Shown here: in pieces, positions 22,627 through 38,993 of the stretch
Layout of the letters: every line of letters starts with the position of its first letter
How positions within the stretch are numbered: position 1 is the stretch's first letter
From: Symsagittifera roscoffensis
Lineage: Eukaryota; Xenacoelomorpha; Acoela; Convolutidae
DNA: 64,000 bases
Assembly: GCF_963678635.1 (NCBI RefSeq)
Contig: NC_087069.1
Span: 52,090,938-52,154,937, forward strand
Direction: 5' to 3'
Made by a program: the position numbers and the translations under genes
Notes under the pieces: generated by a model
Databases searched by the model: none
What the model was told of the DNA's origin: nothing
Seen by the model: only the letters and a program-made list of their open reading frames with translations

Positions 22627-23120
22627 TAAATATGTATAAGCAAGTATAAAAAAAATTTGCTGTCTAATTTGTATTTGTAATGTTTTCTCTTAAAAATTCT
22701 CGAGACACAGAACGGAGAAAAAGCTTAGCTTAACTTTATTTTTTTTATTCATGCGACTTTATACTTATATGATCAATTGAAACAATTTCATACAAAGTGT
22801 AAAGCTTTGGAATTGTATATTAAGCAGTTTTTCGTAACAGGAAGTCTTGATCAGCACTGGTCGAGAAAAACCGTTTTTGCTGACAAAAAAAACAACATAA
22901 TAGAGCCTATTTTTTTTTTAAAACGGACATGCACTAGCCTTAACAAAAACTAAACCTTTAAGCATTTTTTAAAACCAAATTTTAGGAACTCCCCAGACAA
23001 CGCTTAAGAAATTCGCATTCTTAAAAAACTGCTATTCTCGAAAAAATCAGGGTCGGCCTTGAATGATCAAACCACCTTATCCCACACCCTTCCCCATCGT
23101 CCCCATCGATAATCCATTAG

Positions 23121-29223
<6,103 letters not shown>

Positions 29224-29496
29224 GATGTGAATGTAAATTGAGGTAAAAATGAAAAAGAGACAATTTTGTAATTATTGAATTGTATTGTAAATTATTCCAT
29301 TTTATTGTTAATTGTAATATAATTAAGCTATAAAGATTTTTTGATACATATCTCTACGTTTGCTTTCAGATACCATGCTTAAAAATTGAGCTGAAAAGAA
29401 GCTCCAAAAATTCTGGGTCTGAAATTTTGCGTTAGAGGTTTCTTAGAAAATTAAACAAAAAAAATTGTAAATATAGTTTTCGTGATGATATTTCTT

Positions 29497-29502
29497 AATA
29501 AA
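29497..29502 (+). terminator. Possible poly(A) signal AATAAA
   Basis: A canonical hexamer about 275 nt after the stop of the RBBP9-like gene and before the BEL element. Confidence 0.4.
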
Positions 29503-29927
29503 TTTGTATCAAGATTATGATAACATTATTTTTTGATTTCCAGAATAAAATTAGCATCTCTATTTAGTTTGGATAATTTTTCCCAGAAGTCTGGTGAATA
29601 TGGAAAAATTGCAACTGAAACTATTGAGAAAAAATCGTGAGTTTTTTTTACAACGCTATAAAAGCTGCTCTCTCACGCTTCAGTAAAAAATGAATTGAAC
29701 AAATCTGCTTGTTTGATAAAATTTTATGCTAGTTTTTTATCTGCCAATCTTGAGGTTTAAATTTTGATTGAAAAACTAGATTTGCATGCAAAAATTTAAT
29801 TGAAGAAAAAGATCATTTTTTTAGGTGGATCCGAAAAAAAAAATCCCATATCAACGTAAGTAATACTCTTAACCATAACGAGAAGGTGATACATATTCGA
29901 GAGATGGCTTACTATTTCCAGAATAAG

Positions 29928-30428
29928 TGTTGCAGTGCAAATATAATTGCAAATGTGCGAGAGTATAAATGCATATAAAATTGAACCAAAATGTAAATGC
30001 AGATAGGGACAGTAGCCAAGCGTATACAGGGTGCGTCCCGGCGGGTTCGGCGTCGGTTCGAATCCCGACTAGGTCATTTCCTTTCTAAAACTCGAATATG
30101 CACCGAACTTGATGGGATGCTCCGTAACCAGGTTCGAACCCCCCCCAAAACCTATTTTAACCATCTTTTCGCTCTAATTTGGTTCAGCCTTGATTAAGGC
30201 TGACCTTTAAAAAGAGCAATTTGTCTCAAGGACAAATACTGGCCGTTTTTGCAGCTTGCTTTGAGTTATGCAGTTTATTGTGGCCGATCTTACCGATGAT
30301 GAAATACGTTTTGAAAACTGTAAAATTATGGATTTTCAGTGTTATTTTTGCCGAGAAAACGCTCTGTAATTCAACTGTTTTACAGAGCAAAATTTTTACG
30401 ATTCGGTTTGTGGAGATTTACGCGCACA
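29928..30428 (+). repeat. 5' LTR of element C
   Basis: 501 bp. It contains TATA-like TATAAAT at 29964, a tRNA-like A/B-box module (30013-30065) and a second B-box-like GGTTCGAACC at 30131. Confidence 0.92.
30003..30072 (+). promoter_or_regulatory. tRNA-like A-box/B-box module in the LTR of element C
   Basis: TAGCCAAGCG (30013-30022) fits an RNA polymerase III A box and GGTTCGAATCC (30055-30065) is a perfect B box, 42 nt apart. The same module is at 39060-39112 in the 3' LTR. It does not fold as a full tRNA by eye because the acceptor ends do not pair convincingly. It is probably a tRNA- or SINE-derived insert now part of the LTR. Confidence 0.6.
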
Positions 30429-30431
30429 TTT

Positions 30432-30449
30432 TGGCGCCCCACAAGGGAC
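30432..30449 (+). promoter_or_regulatory. Primer binding site of element C (Lys-tRNA type)
   Basis: TGGCGCCC, three bases after the LTR, complements the common 3' end of lysine tRNAs. The following bases to GGGAC at 30449 continue the similarity with gaps. Confidence 0.7.
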
Positions 30450-30469
30450 AACGAAGTCCGAAGTTATTC

Positions 30470-30660
30470 ACAAGGGACCCGAGCAAATCGACCTCATACA
30501 AGGGACCCGAGCAAATTGACCGCATACAAGGGACTCGAGCAAATCGTCCTCATACAAGGGACCCGAGCAAATCGTCCTCATACAGGGGACCAAAGCAAAT
30601 CGTCCTCATACAAGGGACCCCAGCAAATCGTCCTCATTTTAGCAAATCGTCCTCATACGT
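30470..30660 (+). repeat. 28-bp tandem array next to the primer site
   Basis: Six units start at 30470, 30498, 30526, 30554, 30582 and 30610, each of the type ACAAGGGACCCGAGCAAATC plus 8 bases. A partial unit follows to about 30660. ACAAGGGAC also forms the 3' half of the primer site (30441-30449). Frames through the array are periodic and probably not coding. Confidence 0.95.
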
Positions 30661-31359
30661 GCGGTTGTAAAACTAAAGTGACACACATTTTCTAGAATGT
30701 GTTGTTTGGACTGTAGTTGGACTCAATTCAGTTTGGACTGATTCTTGAGCAGGCCTGGTAGCGACTTCCACGCTGTTCTGTCCGAGAGGAAGAGCTACGG
30801 CCCCATTGGCTGGAATATTTCTTACAGCTTTAGGCCCTCATACGGGTGGTGTCGAGTCAAACACAACAGAGGCCTTCATACAGGTGTCGAGTGAAACTGA
30901 GGCGTTTTTTGTGAGTACAAGTCCACTGCAGACGTTTTGTGTAAATTAGAGTAGTGATTGCAGAACAATTTCTCTGCGACCGACCGAAGGCTTGACAACC
31001 CGAAACCGGTGAAAGCTCAATCTCCAAAACTCGTCAAAAACTGTAAGACTCGTCTAGTTTTCATAAACTTTCTTTGCAATAAAATTACATACGATGTCTT
31101 ATTTTGTAAATCAACTCAAAGCAAGCTACAAGTGGTAATTTTTCTCGACACCAAAAATTTTTGGATAATTGTGGACGGAATAATAATTCGTGAAATTCGA
31201 ACATAGATAAGAGGTACTAGACTAGTTTTTTGGATTGGTTTATGAATCGAACCTGCAGACCAAAATTTTCCGAAAAATTTTGCGAAAAAAGTAAAAAATT
31301 GCCAAAAATTCCTCAAAACGTCCCCATAATTCTGCGAAACTGTGCTGTAACTTGACACC

Positions 31360-31695
31360 AACCTTATGGTAAGTGGTCTGGTAGCAACAAATTAGGCAAA
31401 ATAAATTAAGTTTTTTCTTCCTCAGGTTTTTTCCGCGTTTGTTGTTGGAACTTATCCAATTTGCCTGATCCCCCACCCACATTGGTGAAAAAGAAAGCCA
31501 GTTCGCTTCAAGTAAATATAAGCCGTTTCAGCCCGTCCGATAATTGATTTCGTTACGCGACACTAAAGTTAAGTGGTCAGGTACGGTGATATTAAGTGAG
31601 TTAAGTTGAATTCTTTCATCCTCAGGTTTACTCCGTGTGTGTTGTTGGAGTTCAATCGACCTACTTAATTTCCCCACCCCATTGGTACTTTAGCG
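31360..31695 (+). repeat. Duplicated ~125-bp block in the leader of element C
   Basis: The block 31370-31490 (TAAGTGGTCTGGTA ... TTCCTCAGGTTTTTTCCGCG ... TGTTGTTGGA) recurs in diverged form at 31571-31695 (TAAGTGGTCAGGTA ... ATCCTCAGGTTTACTCCGTG ... TGTTGTTGGA). Confidence 0.75.
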
Positions 31696-31978
31696 TAACG
31701 TAGCCGTCGCATAGGTCTCTTGAGTGTATGGTATTCATTCTAGGAGCCAGTTCCTTGGATCACGCTCTCCTTATACTATCCGCACCGTCTCAAAAGCGCG
31801 TGAAAGAGACTTGTTTCACAAAGCCCGGCTTAAGCTTTAACTTTAACGCCAGGGACTCCCAGAAAACTATCCAATACTATCTGCATCACTTTTTTTTTCG
31901 AATCGAAAAGATCTAGTTATTTGGCACGACGCCATTAATAACTCCATTAGTAAGCACCGCAGTAACAACAACCGTAGT

Positions 31979-32365
31979 TTGAGTACTGACCAACTTAAGA
32001 GCCTTCTTTTGAGATACAAGGAGAATATTACCGCTATTGTATACTGTCGCCGCAACGGTACGGACAATATAGAGAAGGAGTTGAAAAAGACAGGTATTCC
32101 CGTTCTTAACATAGTTGAGGATTTTATCTCAAAGCGAAAGGCCAAAGACCAAATACTTATCGAAAAGTATAAAGAGCTGCACCAGCCCCCTTCCCTTGAG
32201 TTGAAGACTCTGTTGTTACTAAGTCGATACAGTGCTGACCTAAGTACACTGAAAGCTAAGAAGAAGCGGAACCGATTGTCGCCTAAAAATTGTAGAGCGA
32301 TTCACAATAGATTTAAAGCGTTAAAACTTCAAGTTACTCCCCCTTGTAAGTTATTGATGCATTAG
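31979..32365 (+). CDS. Leader ORF of element C, unknown function
   Basis: A 128-codon frame before gag (the first codon of the frame is not an ATG). It is Lys/Leu-rich with ITAIVYCRRNGTDNIEKELK and a basic KAKKKRNRLSPKNCRA region. It has no recognised domain. BEL elements usually start with gag directly, so this is either a fragment of an N-terminally extended gag in another frame or an unrelated short frame. Its composition is more protein-like than the surrounding short frames. Confidence 0.4.
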   Translation: MSTDQLKSLLLRYKENITAIVYCRRNGTDNIEKELKKTGIPVLNIVEDFISKRKAKDQILIEKYKELHQPPSLELKTLLLLSRYSADLSTLKAKKKRNRLSPKNCRAIHNRFKALKLQVTPPCKLLMH

Positions 32366-32437
32366 AAAAATTTGAAGATTTACTTGAGTTAAAATAAAGT
32401 TTTTTCTGGGAGTCGTTTATTTCTGAAATTATTGAGC

Positions 32438-32578
32438 ATGGAAGTTAAGTTTCAAAAGAAAATTAGGAAGTTGTTTGAGAAACGTAGCAATCTCGAAAAC
32501 GAACTTTATAAATGCCACGAAATATTTTTAGAATACATAGAGAGTCAGAGTCGTTGCTCAAAAATTGATAATTATTGA
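32438..32578 (+). pseudogene. gag: gag N-terminus of element C (frame-broken)
   Basis: An ATG at 32438 opens a helical, charged 46-residue stretch (MEVKFQKKIRKLFEKRSNLE...) ended by TGA at 32576-32578. Related sequence continues in another frame from 32565 to about 32860 (IEKCRNYIEQAVEINTELID...) before the main gag frame. Two frameshifts therefore separate this start from 32858. Confidence 0.6.
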
Positions 32579-32857
32579 AAAATGTAGGAACTATATAGAA
32601 CAAGCGGTCGAGATAAATACTGAGTTGATTGATATGGCTGCAAAAAATGCCAATCCCGACGAATTGATACCAGCACAGGATATGTGGCTTCATAAGTTGA
32701 CTCAAAGCAACGCTAAAGTTCTGCAGGAAGCTATCACACATAAAACAAGTTTTGAGGCAGTAACAGAGCCGGATAAAATTGATAGCAGCTCAAAAATTTC
32801 TCATCATTCTGAAAAAGTGAAGAACCCCGGTCGCATAAAACAGATACCCGCTCTAAG

Positions 32858-35326
32858 TTGTCGCATCGAAGCAGCCGACATCAGCAATCGGGTTCTCAGA
32901 AATCTAGTTATACCGCCGCTCCGTCGAAAACACTTTCTGAGATAAAGCGCGATTTAATGATTTTAAAGAAACAACAAGAGGAACTTGAGAGGCAGGCAAA
33001 GGTATCATTAAGACTGAAAGAACAACAAAGCCGTTTAGACTTGGAAGAATTGGCTGAAGAACACAGGAAAAAACTGGCAGAAATTGAGTTGAAAGGGCTT
33101 GAGTTAGAAGATGAGTTGTCGGAAATCAGCGAGAATGCTGAGGAAAGTGGTTTAACTCGAATCTCTTCACAACTAAAAATAGACGAAAAGGATCGTACGC
33201 GTCACTGGGTTGAATCTGTCGACCACAATCAGCCTGATGCTGTTGTAGTTCCCAATCAAGAGCAGCACGTTTGTTCAACAGCTCCTGAGGCACTTTATCC
33301 TGCATCAACAAATTACTTGGTCTCATCAAGTTTTACAGGAGTGAATAATGGCCAGGCAGCTTCTAGTGATCCGGGATTGTATTACAGTAACCACATTCAC
33401 GGACAACAACATAATTTGTCGAGTTTGGTCCGATCGCAGGTTTCCGTTAACAATCCAGGGTTACAGCAGGTCATTCAACCTGTTTCTAATAATTTGCCTC
33501 AGCAAACTTTTCTGTCCACTCATCCGGTGCTAGGCAATCCAAACACAGGGTCAGTAGTCCCGATAACTTCTGAAAATCATTTTGCTCCGACAACATCTGC
33601 AGATGTTCTTTCTGGTGTAGCACCGTTCGTTCCTGCATCAACAGCAGTTAATCAAGTTTCTTTAAGTCATCACACTACATGTTCAGTAGTAGCTGGCTAC
33701 CAAGCACCTGTAGTCCCATCACAACAACAAATGGGTGTTCCCGTTAGTAGTTATAACTTTTCAAGTGACCACTATAATCCTTATAGTAATTTGTGGAGAC
33801 CAGCTGTTGCTGCCCCTTTATTGTCAGCTCAACAACACTACATTCCTTCGACAACTGTTTTTTCCACAGTAACTCCGATTGTTTCTCCGAATAATTTTGT
33901 TCCTTATACAAGTGGAGGGACTGTGTTGTTTGCACAGCCTGAAAATTCTTCACATGCTAATCAACCGTCCGTTCCTGATTGTCACGGTAACTCTTCGAGT
34001 TACACAGTGCCAACTCCCGGTAATTCACCTGGTGCAGACATCGAGCGTCCACTTTCGACACGAGAGTTGGTTAATATACTCATGCACAGCCAAAAAGATC
34101 ATCTCACTGAGTGGAAGCTGACCCAGTTCGATGGCAACCCACTTAATTGGCATGAGTGGTTTGGGCAATTCAAACCGACGGTCGAGTCAGCCATACTCAG
34201 TAACGATGAAAAGCTTACCTATCTGAAAACGCTCGTAGTGGGTAAAGCAAAAGCCGCAATCGCTGAGTATAGCTATAGCGGAGTACTATATAAAGACGCA
34301 TTAGCAACTCTTCAAAGAAATTTCGGGCAGCCACATGCTGTAGTCGGGGCTCATCTAGATAAATTGAGTAATTTTCCGCCGCTGAAAATGCATAACTCGG
34401 AAAATTTAATTGGATTTTTCTCTGCAATTTCTGGACTTGTTGCCGTATTCAAGTCCCTGTCTTTTAACGACGAACTGAAAAGTGTTAACTTACTGAATCA
34501 AGCTGTGAGTAAGCTTCCCCCGAACCTTATGGAGGCATGGTCAATGCAAACCGTAAGACGCCAATGGCATAGACCAACTCTGCTAGATTTCAACGAATGG
34601 CTTAAAGAAAAAGCGGAGGGTCATGAGAGGCTCAAAACGATCAATTCTAATGGTAAGTCTGAAGAACAGGTTAAGCAAAAAGTAGGTACGAAAGTGTTTG
34701 CTAGTAACGCAAATGTAAGTAATAAGACTAAGGAAAAACCAAAGTACCCTTCATATTCTGTATGTAAAGGTCAACACGCTCTTTGGAATTGCGCCGTATT
34801 CAAAGAGAAAAACGCTACGCAGCGAGCAAAACATGTAGCCGAACCAAAACTTTGCTTTGCGTGTTTACAGAGCAATCACAGTTTTCGTAATTGTAGCAGG
34901 GCCAGAAAGTGCCCCAAGCCAGATTGTGAAAGCACACACAACGTGCTCTTACATGGAGCGGAGAAAATTTTTCCTCCTAAGGATGCTAAAAGTTCCGCGG
35001 CGTCACGTAACGCAAACGCTAAACATGTATCGACTAACGCTACCGTCGGCGATATTCATAGCCAGGAGTCAACTAAAGGCCTACGGCCAGTTGCATCACT
35101 CGCCGTATCTTCGGATGCGACTATTACTAATGCCCTAGCTCTTTGCGATAGTGCTTCCACGCACTCATGGGTATCCGCCGATCTCGTAAAACGCCTCCAT
35201 TTGGTTGGCACTCCCGTTAACCTCACCATCAATGGATTCAAGTCCACGAGCGTGATGAAAACTCAGCAAGTAAGTTTTCAAGTTTCCGCCGAAACGAATA
35301 ATAGTGAATTTTCGTTTTCTTTTTGA
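32858..35326 (+). CDS. gag-pro: gag-protease of element C
   Basis: An 822-codon frame. Residues about 22-90 are a strong coiled coil (LKKQQEELERQAKVSLRLKE). Residues 110-410 are a Gln/Ser/Asn/Pro-rich spacer. Residues 415-590 are the BEL gag domain of the DUF1759 type (KLTQFDGNPLNWHEWFGQF, LVVGKAKAAI). Zinc-finger Cys/His clusters follow (LCFACLQSNHSFRNC and KCPKPDCESTHNVLLH near residues 665-705); the preceding finger has lost a Cys (PSYSVCKGQHALWNC). The protease starts at D764 in LCDSASTH, with Ala where D-S/T-G is usual. The frame ends at TGA 35324-35326 within the protease and continues in another frame. Confidence 0.9.
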   Translation: MSHRSSRHQQSGSQKSSYTAAPSKTLSEIKRDLMILKKQQEELERQAKVSLRLKEQQSRLDLEELAEEHRKKLAEIELKGLELEDELSEISENAEESGLTRISSQLKIDEKDRTRHWVESVDHNQPDAVVVPNQEQHVCSTAPEALYPASTNYLVSSSFTGVNNGQAASSDPGLYYSNHIHGQQHNLSSLVRSQVSVNNPGLQQVIQPVSNNLPQQTFLSTHPVLGNPNTGSVVPITSENHFAPTTSADVLSGVAPFVPASTAVNQVSLSHHTTCSVVAGYQAPVVPSQQQMGVPVSSYNFSSDHYNPYSNLWRPAVAAPLLSAQQHYIPSTTVFSTVTPIVSPNNFVPYTSGGTVLFAQPENSSHANQPSVPDCHGNSSSYTVPTPGNSPGADIERPLSTRELVNILMHSQKDHLTEWKLTQFDGNPLNWHEWFGQFKPTVESAILSNDEKLTYLKTLVVGKAKAAIAEYSYSGVLYKDALATLQRNFGQPHAVVGAHLDKLSNFPPLKMHNSENLIGFFSAISGLVAVFKSLSFNDELKSVNLLNQAVSKLPPNLMEAWSMQTVRRQWHRPTLLDFNEWLKEKAEGHERLKTINSNGKSEEQVKQKVGTKVFASNANVSNKTKEKPKYPSYSVCKGQHALWNCAVFKEKNATQRAKHVAEPKLCFACLQSNHSFRNCSRARKCPKPDCESTHNVLLHGAEKIFPPKDAKSSAASRNANAKHVSTNATVGDIHSQESTKGLRPVASLAVSSDATITNALALCDSASTHSWVSADLVKRLHLVGTPVNLTINGFKSTSVMKTQQVSFQVSAETNNSEFSFSF

Positions 35327-35355
35327 GCTTATGTTAAGGATCATATTCGTATTGA

Positions 35356-35664
35356 TCGGATAGCATAAGCATTCCTGAATTACAGGAAAAATACCCGCAG
35401 TTGGCTCCGATCAAACCTAGACATTATAAGTATGAGGACGTCGAAATAAATATTAGACAGGATTTCTACTATGCCATAAGACCCGTTGAGTACCTTCTGG
35501 GGGAGGACTCTATTTCATCGTGCGCCGTACGCCTTCCGATAGGTTGGGTTTTAAGTGGTCCGTTACCACTGTCCTTTAAGTCGAACTTGTCTTGCTTTAA
35601 GGTTATTGTCGAAGACATGTCTCTTGCAGACCAAATTAAAACTTGGTACGAGTTGGAGTCATAG
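35356..35664 (+). pseudogene. Protease-RT linker of element C (shifted frame)
   Basis: Open from 35356, it reads IPELQEKYPQLAPIKPRHYK, VEYLLGEDSIS and LPIGWVLSGPLPLS, the typical end of the Pao protease region before RT. The frame differs from 32858 and ends at TAG 35662-35664. Confidence 0.8.
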
Positions 35665-36992
35665 GGAGCCTTCAAGCAGGTAGATGCCCGTTCCGCCGCC
35701 GACAAATGCGCTTTGTCCGTTTTGAAAAATGACACTTTTCACGAGGGTGGGAGTACATTGTACCAATGCTTTGGAACGATAAGGAAAGTAGTTTACCGAA
35801 TAACTATTTTTCCTCCTTAGCTCAATTAAAACCTTTGGAAAAGAGGCTAGATAAGGATCCGTCGCTCCGTGAAAAATACGCCGAAACAATAAGATAAGAT
35901 ATACAAAAAGGATATGTCATAACCGTTAAGGCACACGCTCCCAAATCACGAGCCGATCGTGAGTGGTATCTCCCGCATCACCCGGTGTTGAACCCGAATA
36001 AACCCGTTAATGTGCGCCGAGTCCTCAATGGGGCCTCGAAGTGTCATGGCGCTTCCTTGAACAAATCTCTGTTGGTTGGCCCGGATCTCCTTCAAAACCT
36101 CATTTTTGTACTTTTAAGATTCCGTCAGCATAAATACGCCGTTTCAGCTGACATTACAGGGATGTTTTTACAGGTTGGAGTACGTGAAGAAGATCAACCT
36201 TTTCTTCGTTTTTTGTGGCGGGAGGACCCCACATCAAGTGTGGTAGTTCACCAACATACGCGTCACATTTTTGGTGCTTGTGACTCGCCGACTTGTGCGA
36301 ATTTTGCTTTGCAGAAGACTGCATTGGATAATCAAGCTGGGTACCCCGAAGCTGCTTCGGCTGTTGTGCAGAAATTTTATATGGATGATTATCTGGATTC
36401 TTTTCAAAACAGGGATGACGCCTTGAAATTAGGTAGGGATTTAATCTCGTTGCTTAAACTAGGTGGGTTTCGTCTGACAAAATTTGTCAGCAACGTGCCC
36501 GACTTAACAACCGCTCTTGATCCGGACAACCGTGAGTCCAATTCGTCTGTTAAAGATATTTGTGCGAGTCCAGACCAGTCGTCGCATGTTCTCGATCTTA
36601 AGTGGGATCACGTAAAAGATACCTTAGTCGTTAGTAGAGGGGTTGATTGTTCACTAAACAAAGCAATCACTCAGCGTACCGTGTTGAGTTTTGTTTCTTC
36701 TGTTTTTGATCCAATTGGGTTAGTGGCACCGTATACCGTGAAGGCTCGCCTTCTATTAAAAGATGTCTGGCGAATCAGCGGTCAAAAATGGGATGATGAT
36801 CAGCCAGAGGAAATCAAAAAGCAATTCCTTGAGTGGAACTCAGGCCTTCCTTTGTTAGGTTCTCTGACAATACCTCGCAGCTATTTCACTGAACCTTTCG
36901 ACCGAATAGAACTTCACATGTTCGGTGATAGTTCGCAGGATGTTTTCTGTGCCGTCGCTTTCCTTCGTGCGCGACTTGTTAGCTCCCATTAG
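35665..36992 (+). pseudogene. pol: Reverse transcriptase of element C
   Basis: The upstream part (35665-35984) is readable in interrupted frames. From 35985 an open frame gives PNKPVNVRRVLNGAS, SLNKSLLVGPDLLQNL, YAVSADITGMFLQVGV, HIFGACDSPTCANFAL and the active site KFYMDDYLDS (near 36375), then the thumb and the start of RNase H (LHMFGDSSQDVFCAVAFLR). A TAG at 36990-36992 interrupts the same frame. Confidence 0.9.
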
Positions 36993-37532
36993 ACCGAATT
37001 AGCCTTTGTGTTTGGCGAAGCCCGCGTCGAGCCTATGAAAGCGCTTTCTATTCCAAAGTTAGAGCTTCAAGCGGCTCTTCTTGCAACCCTTTTAAAGGAA
37101 GAAATTTTGAAAGGTCTTACTTTCAAAGTTACCGATATTTTCATGTGGACAGATAGTACCACTGTTCTTCAGTGGCTTCACTCTTGTAGTAAACTACCCG
37201 TTTTTGTTGGTAATCGCACTGGTGAGATTCTGGAGTCTACCAGCACTGATCAGTGGCATCAGATACTTAGCGGTGATAACCCAGTTGATACCGGTACACG
37301 AGGGATTTCTTTGGAAGCCCTCAAGGAAAGCAGCTGGGTTAACGGCCCTAGTATATTGAGAACAACTGATTGGCCGTTCAAGCCCGATACAAGGGTTATT
37401 GATAAAATAAGACTCAAAAGACCATCATGTGATATCAAAATTTGTCTGGAAAATTCGTCAAATTTTGTCGTCGATGTTTTGACAGAAAAAATCTTCCCTT
37501 CGGAAAATGGGAGAGATTCAATTCAATTGTAA
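36993..37532 (+). pseudogene. pol: RNase H of element C
   Basis: Same frame as 35985, after the TAG. It reads KALSIPKLELQAALLATLL and DIFMWTDSTTVLQWLHS, both typical of Pao RNase H, then NPVDTGTRGIS where NPAD..SRG is usual. Confidence 0.88.
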
Positions 37533-37624
37533 AATACAAACGCGCCTTAGCATTTTTGTTAAGATGACTGCCATCCCATAAACATTTCCGGTCGTGTATA
37601 TTAGAAATTACAGAACCGTCTGAA

Positions 37625-38176
37625 ATGGATATTGCTGAACAGAAGCTCATTTACCTGTCCCAGGGTGAAACATTCCCTAGTGAGCTAAAACTAATAAGAT
37701 CCGGTAAAGTTATCACGAGGAATAGTCGGATCGCCAAGTATTCGCTGTTCATTGGACCAGCTGGCATTTTTCGCTCGACTGGGCGCATCAGCCGCTTGGT
37801 TAATTCCAATTTCGATAGCAAGCATCCGATTATACTTGATGCACGTCACGCGGTTGTTCGGTTATTGGTTCAGCACATGCACGTTAGGAATTTCCATCAA
37901 GGCTTGGATTACATGCGTGCGGTGGTTAATTTGAAGTACGTTGTGTTAAATTTGCGATGGTTGCTGCGAAACATTGAAAATACTTGCGTTTCTTGCCGAA
38001 AACGCAAAGCGCAAACCGTAACTCATATGATGGCTGATCTGCCCATTGAAAGGCTGGGTTACAAGCAACCTCTTTTCTCTAACACAGTTGTCGACTACTT
38101 TGGGCCGTTCCTAGTTCCAATCCGGAGAAGTACGGAAAAGAGGTGGGGTTTTTTTGTTCACCTGTCTCACCACTAG
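37625..38176 (+). pseudogene. pol: Integrase N-terminal part of element C
   Basis: It holds the H2C2 zinc-binding region (HMHVRNFHQGLDYM ... CVSCRKRKA) and the first catalytic Asp in VVDYFGPFLVP. The frame is lost in the T run at 38148-38154. Confidence 0.88.
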
Positions 38177-38993
38177 AGCGGTGCACATTGAAGTGGTCCC
38201 CTCGCTCGACACAAGCTCTTGTGTGATGGGCGCGGAGCAGTTTATCGCACGTCGCGGTACTCCGACTACCATCATGTCCGACAACGGCACGAACTTTGTT
38301 GGCGCTCAGAAAGAGCTCTTAGCTTGCAATGAGAGTTGGAACAAGCTCACACCCGCTGTTTTTTTTCAGAAAGCGATCAAGTGGAAATTCAATCCACCCA
38401 GCGCACCGCATCATGGTGGCTCCTGGGAGCGATTAGTTCGGAATGTTAAGCGCGTCTTGTATGATATCCTAGGCAACAGAAGAGTAACTGAGGAGGTACT
38501 AAGAACCATGCTGTGCCTTGTTGAGCAATCACTCAACGCTAGACCGATAACAGCCGTTAGTTCCGATCCGCTAGATCTAGAGGCGTTGACACCGAATCAT
38601 TTTATCCTTGGTCAACACGCAGCGAGTTTTCCGTCGCTAAGTTTCGAAGAAAACTTCGACCATAAGAAGCGGTTCGCCAGAGCGCAATCATACGCTAACG
38701 CAATATGGACACGGTGGATGCCGGAATACGTTCCTTCCCTCAATAGTAGGGCAAAGTGGCACAACCAGTCAGTCGTTAAGTTGAAAGCCGGCGACTTGGT
38801 TTGGGTCATAGAGCCTGACACTCCACGTGTACATTATCCACTCGCACGTATCCTAAGACTGCACTATGGCAAGGACGGATGCGCGAGATCCGCCGACATA
38901 AAGACCGTTACGAGCGAACTGACCCGCCCGACCGTAAAGCTTGCTCCCGTTCTTCCTTGTTTAGGGGTGGAGGATGTTGCAGCGCAAATATAA
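38154..38993 (+). CDS. pol: Integrase core and C-terminus of element C
   Basis: It begins in the shifted frame with CLTTRAVHIEVV. It has the second Asp in SDNGTNFVG (D43) and the Glu in HHGGSWERLVR (E92), then TPNHFILGQ and a C-terminal SH3-like region (VKLKAGDLVWVIEPDTPR). The TAA at 38991-38993 lies 17-19 nt inside the 3' LTR. Confidence 0.9.
   Translation: MFTCLTTRAVHIEVVPSLDTSSCVMGAEQFIARRGTPTTIMSDNGTNFVGAQKELLACNESWNKLTPAVFFQKAIKWKFNPPSAPHHGGSWERLVRNVKRVLYDILGNRRVTEEVLRTMLCLVEQSLNARPITAVSSDPLDLEALTPNHFILGQHAASFPSLSFEENFDHKKRFARAQSYANAIWTRWMPEYVPSLNSRAKWHNQSVVKLKAGDLVWVIEPDTPRVHYPLARILRLHYGKDGCARSADIKTVTSELTRPTVKLAPVLPCLGVEDVAAQI
38963..38974 (+). promoter_or_regulatory. Polypurine tract of element C
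   Basis: AGGGGTGGAGGA lies directly before the 3' LTR. Confidence 0.75.

Noticed and set aside
30003-30072. Functional tRNA gene
   Set aside because: A and B boxes are present, but the acceptor stem does not pair by eye and the sequence recurs as part of both LTRs.
30470-30660. CRISPR-like array
   Set aside because: The units are contiguous without unique spacers, in an animal LTR element.
30221-30695. Periodic open frames over the 28-bp repeats downstream of the primer site
   Set aside because: 28 is not a multiple of three, so the same repeat is read in rotating frames. It lies in the untranslated leader of element C.
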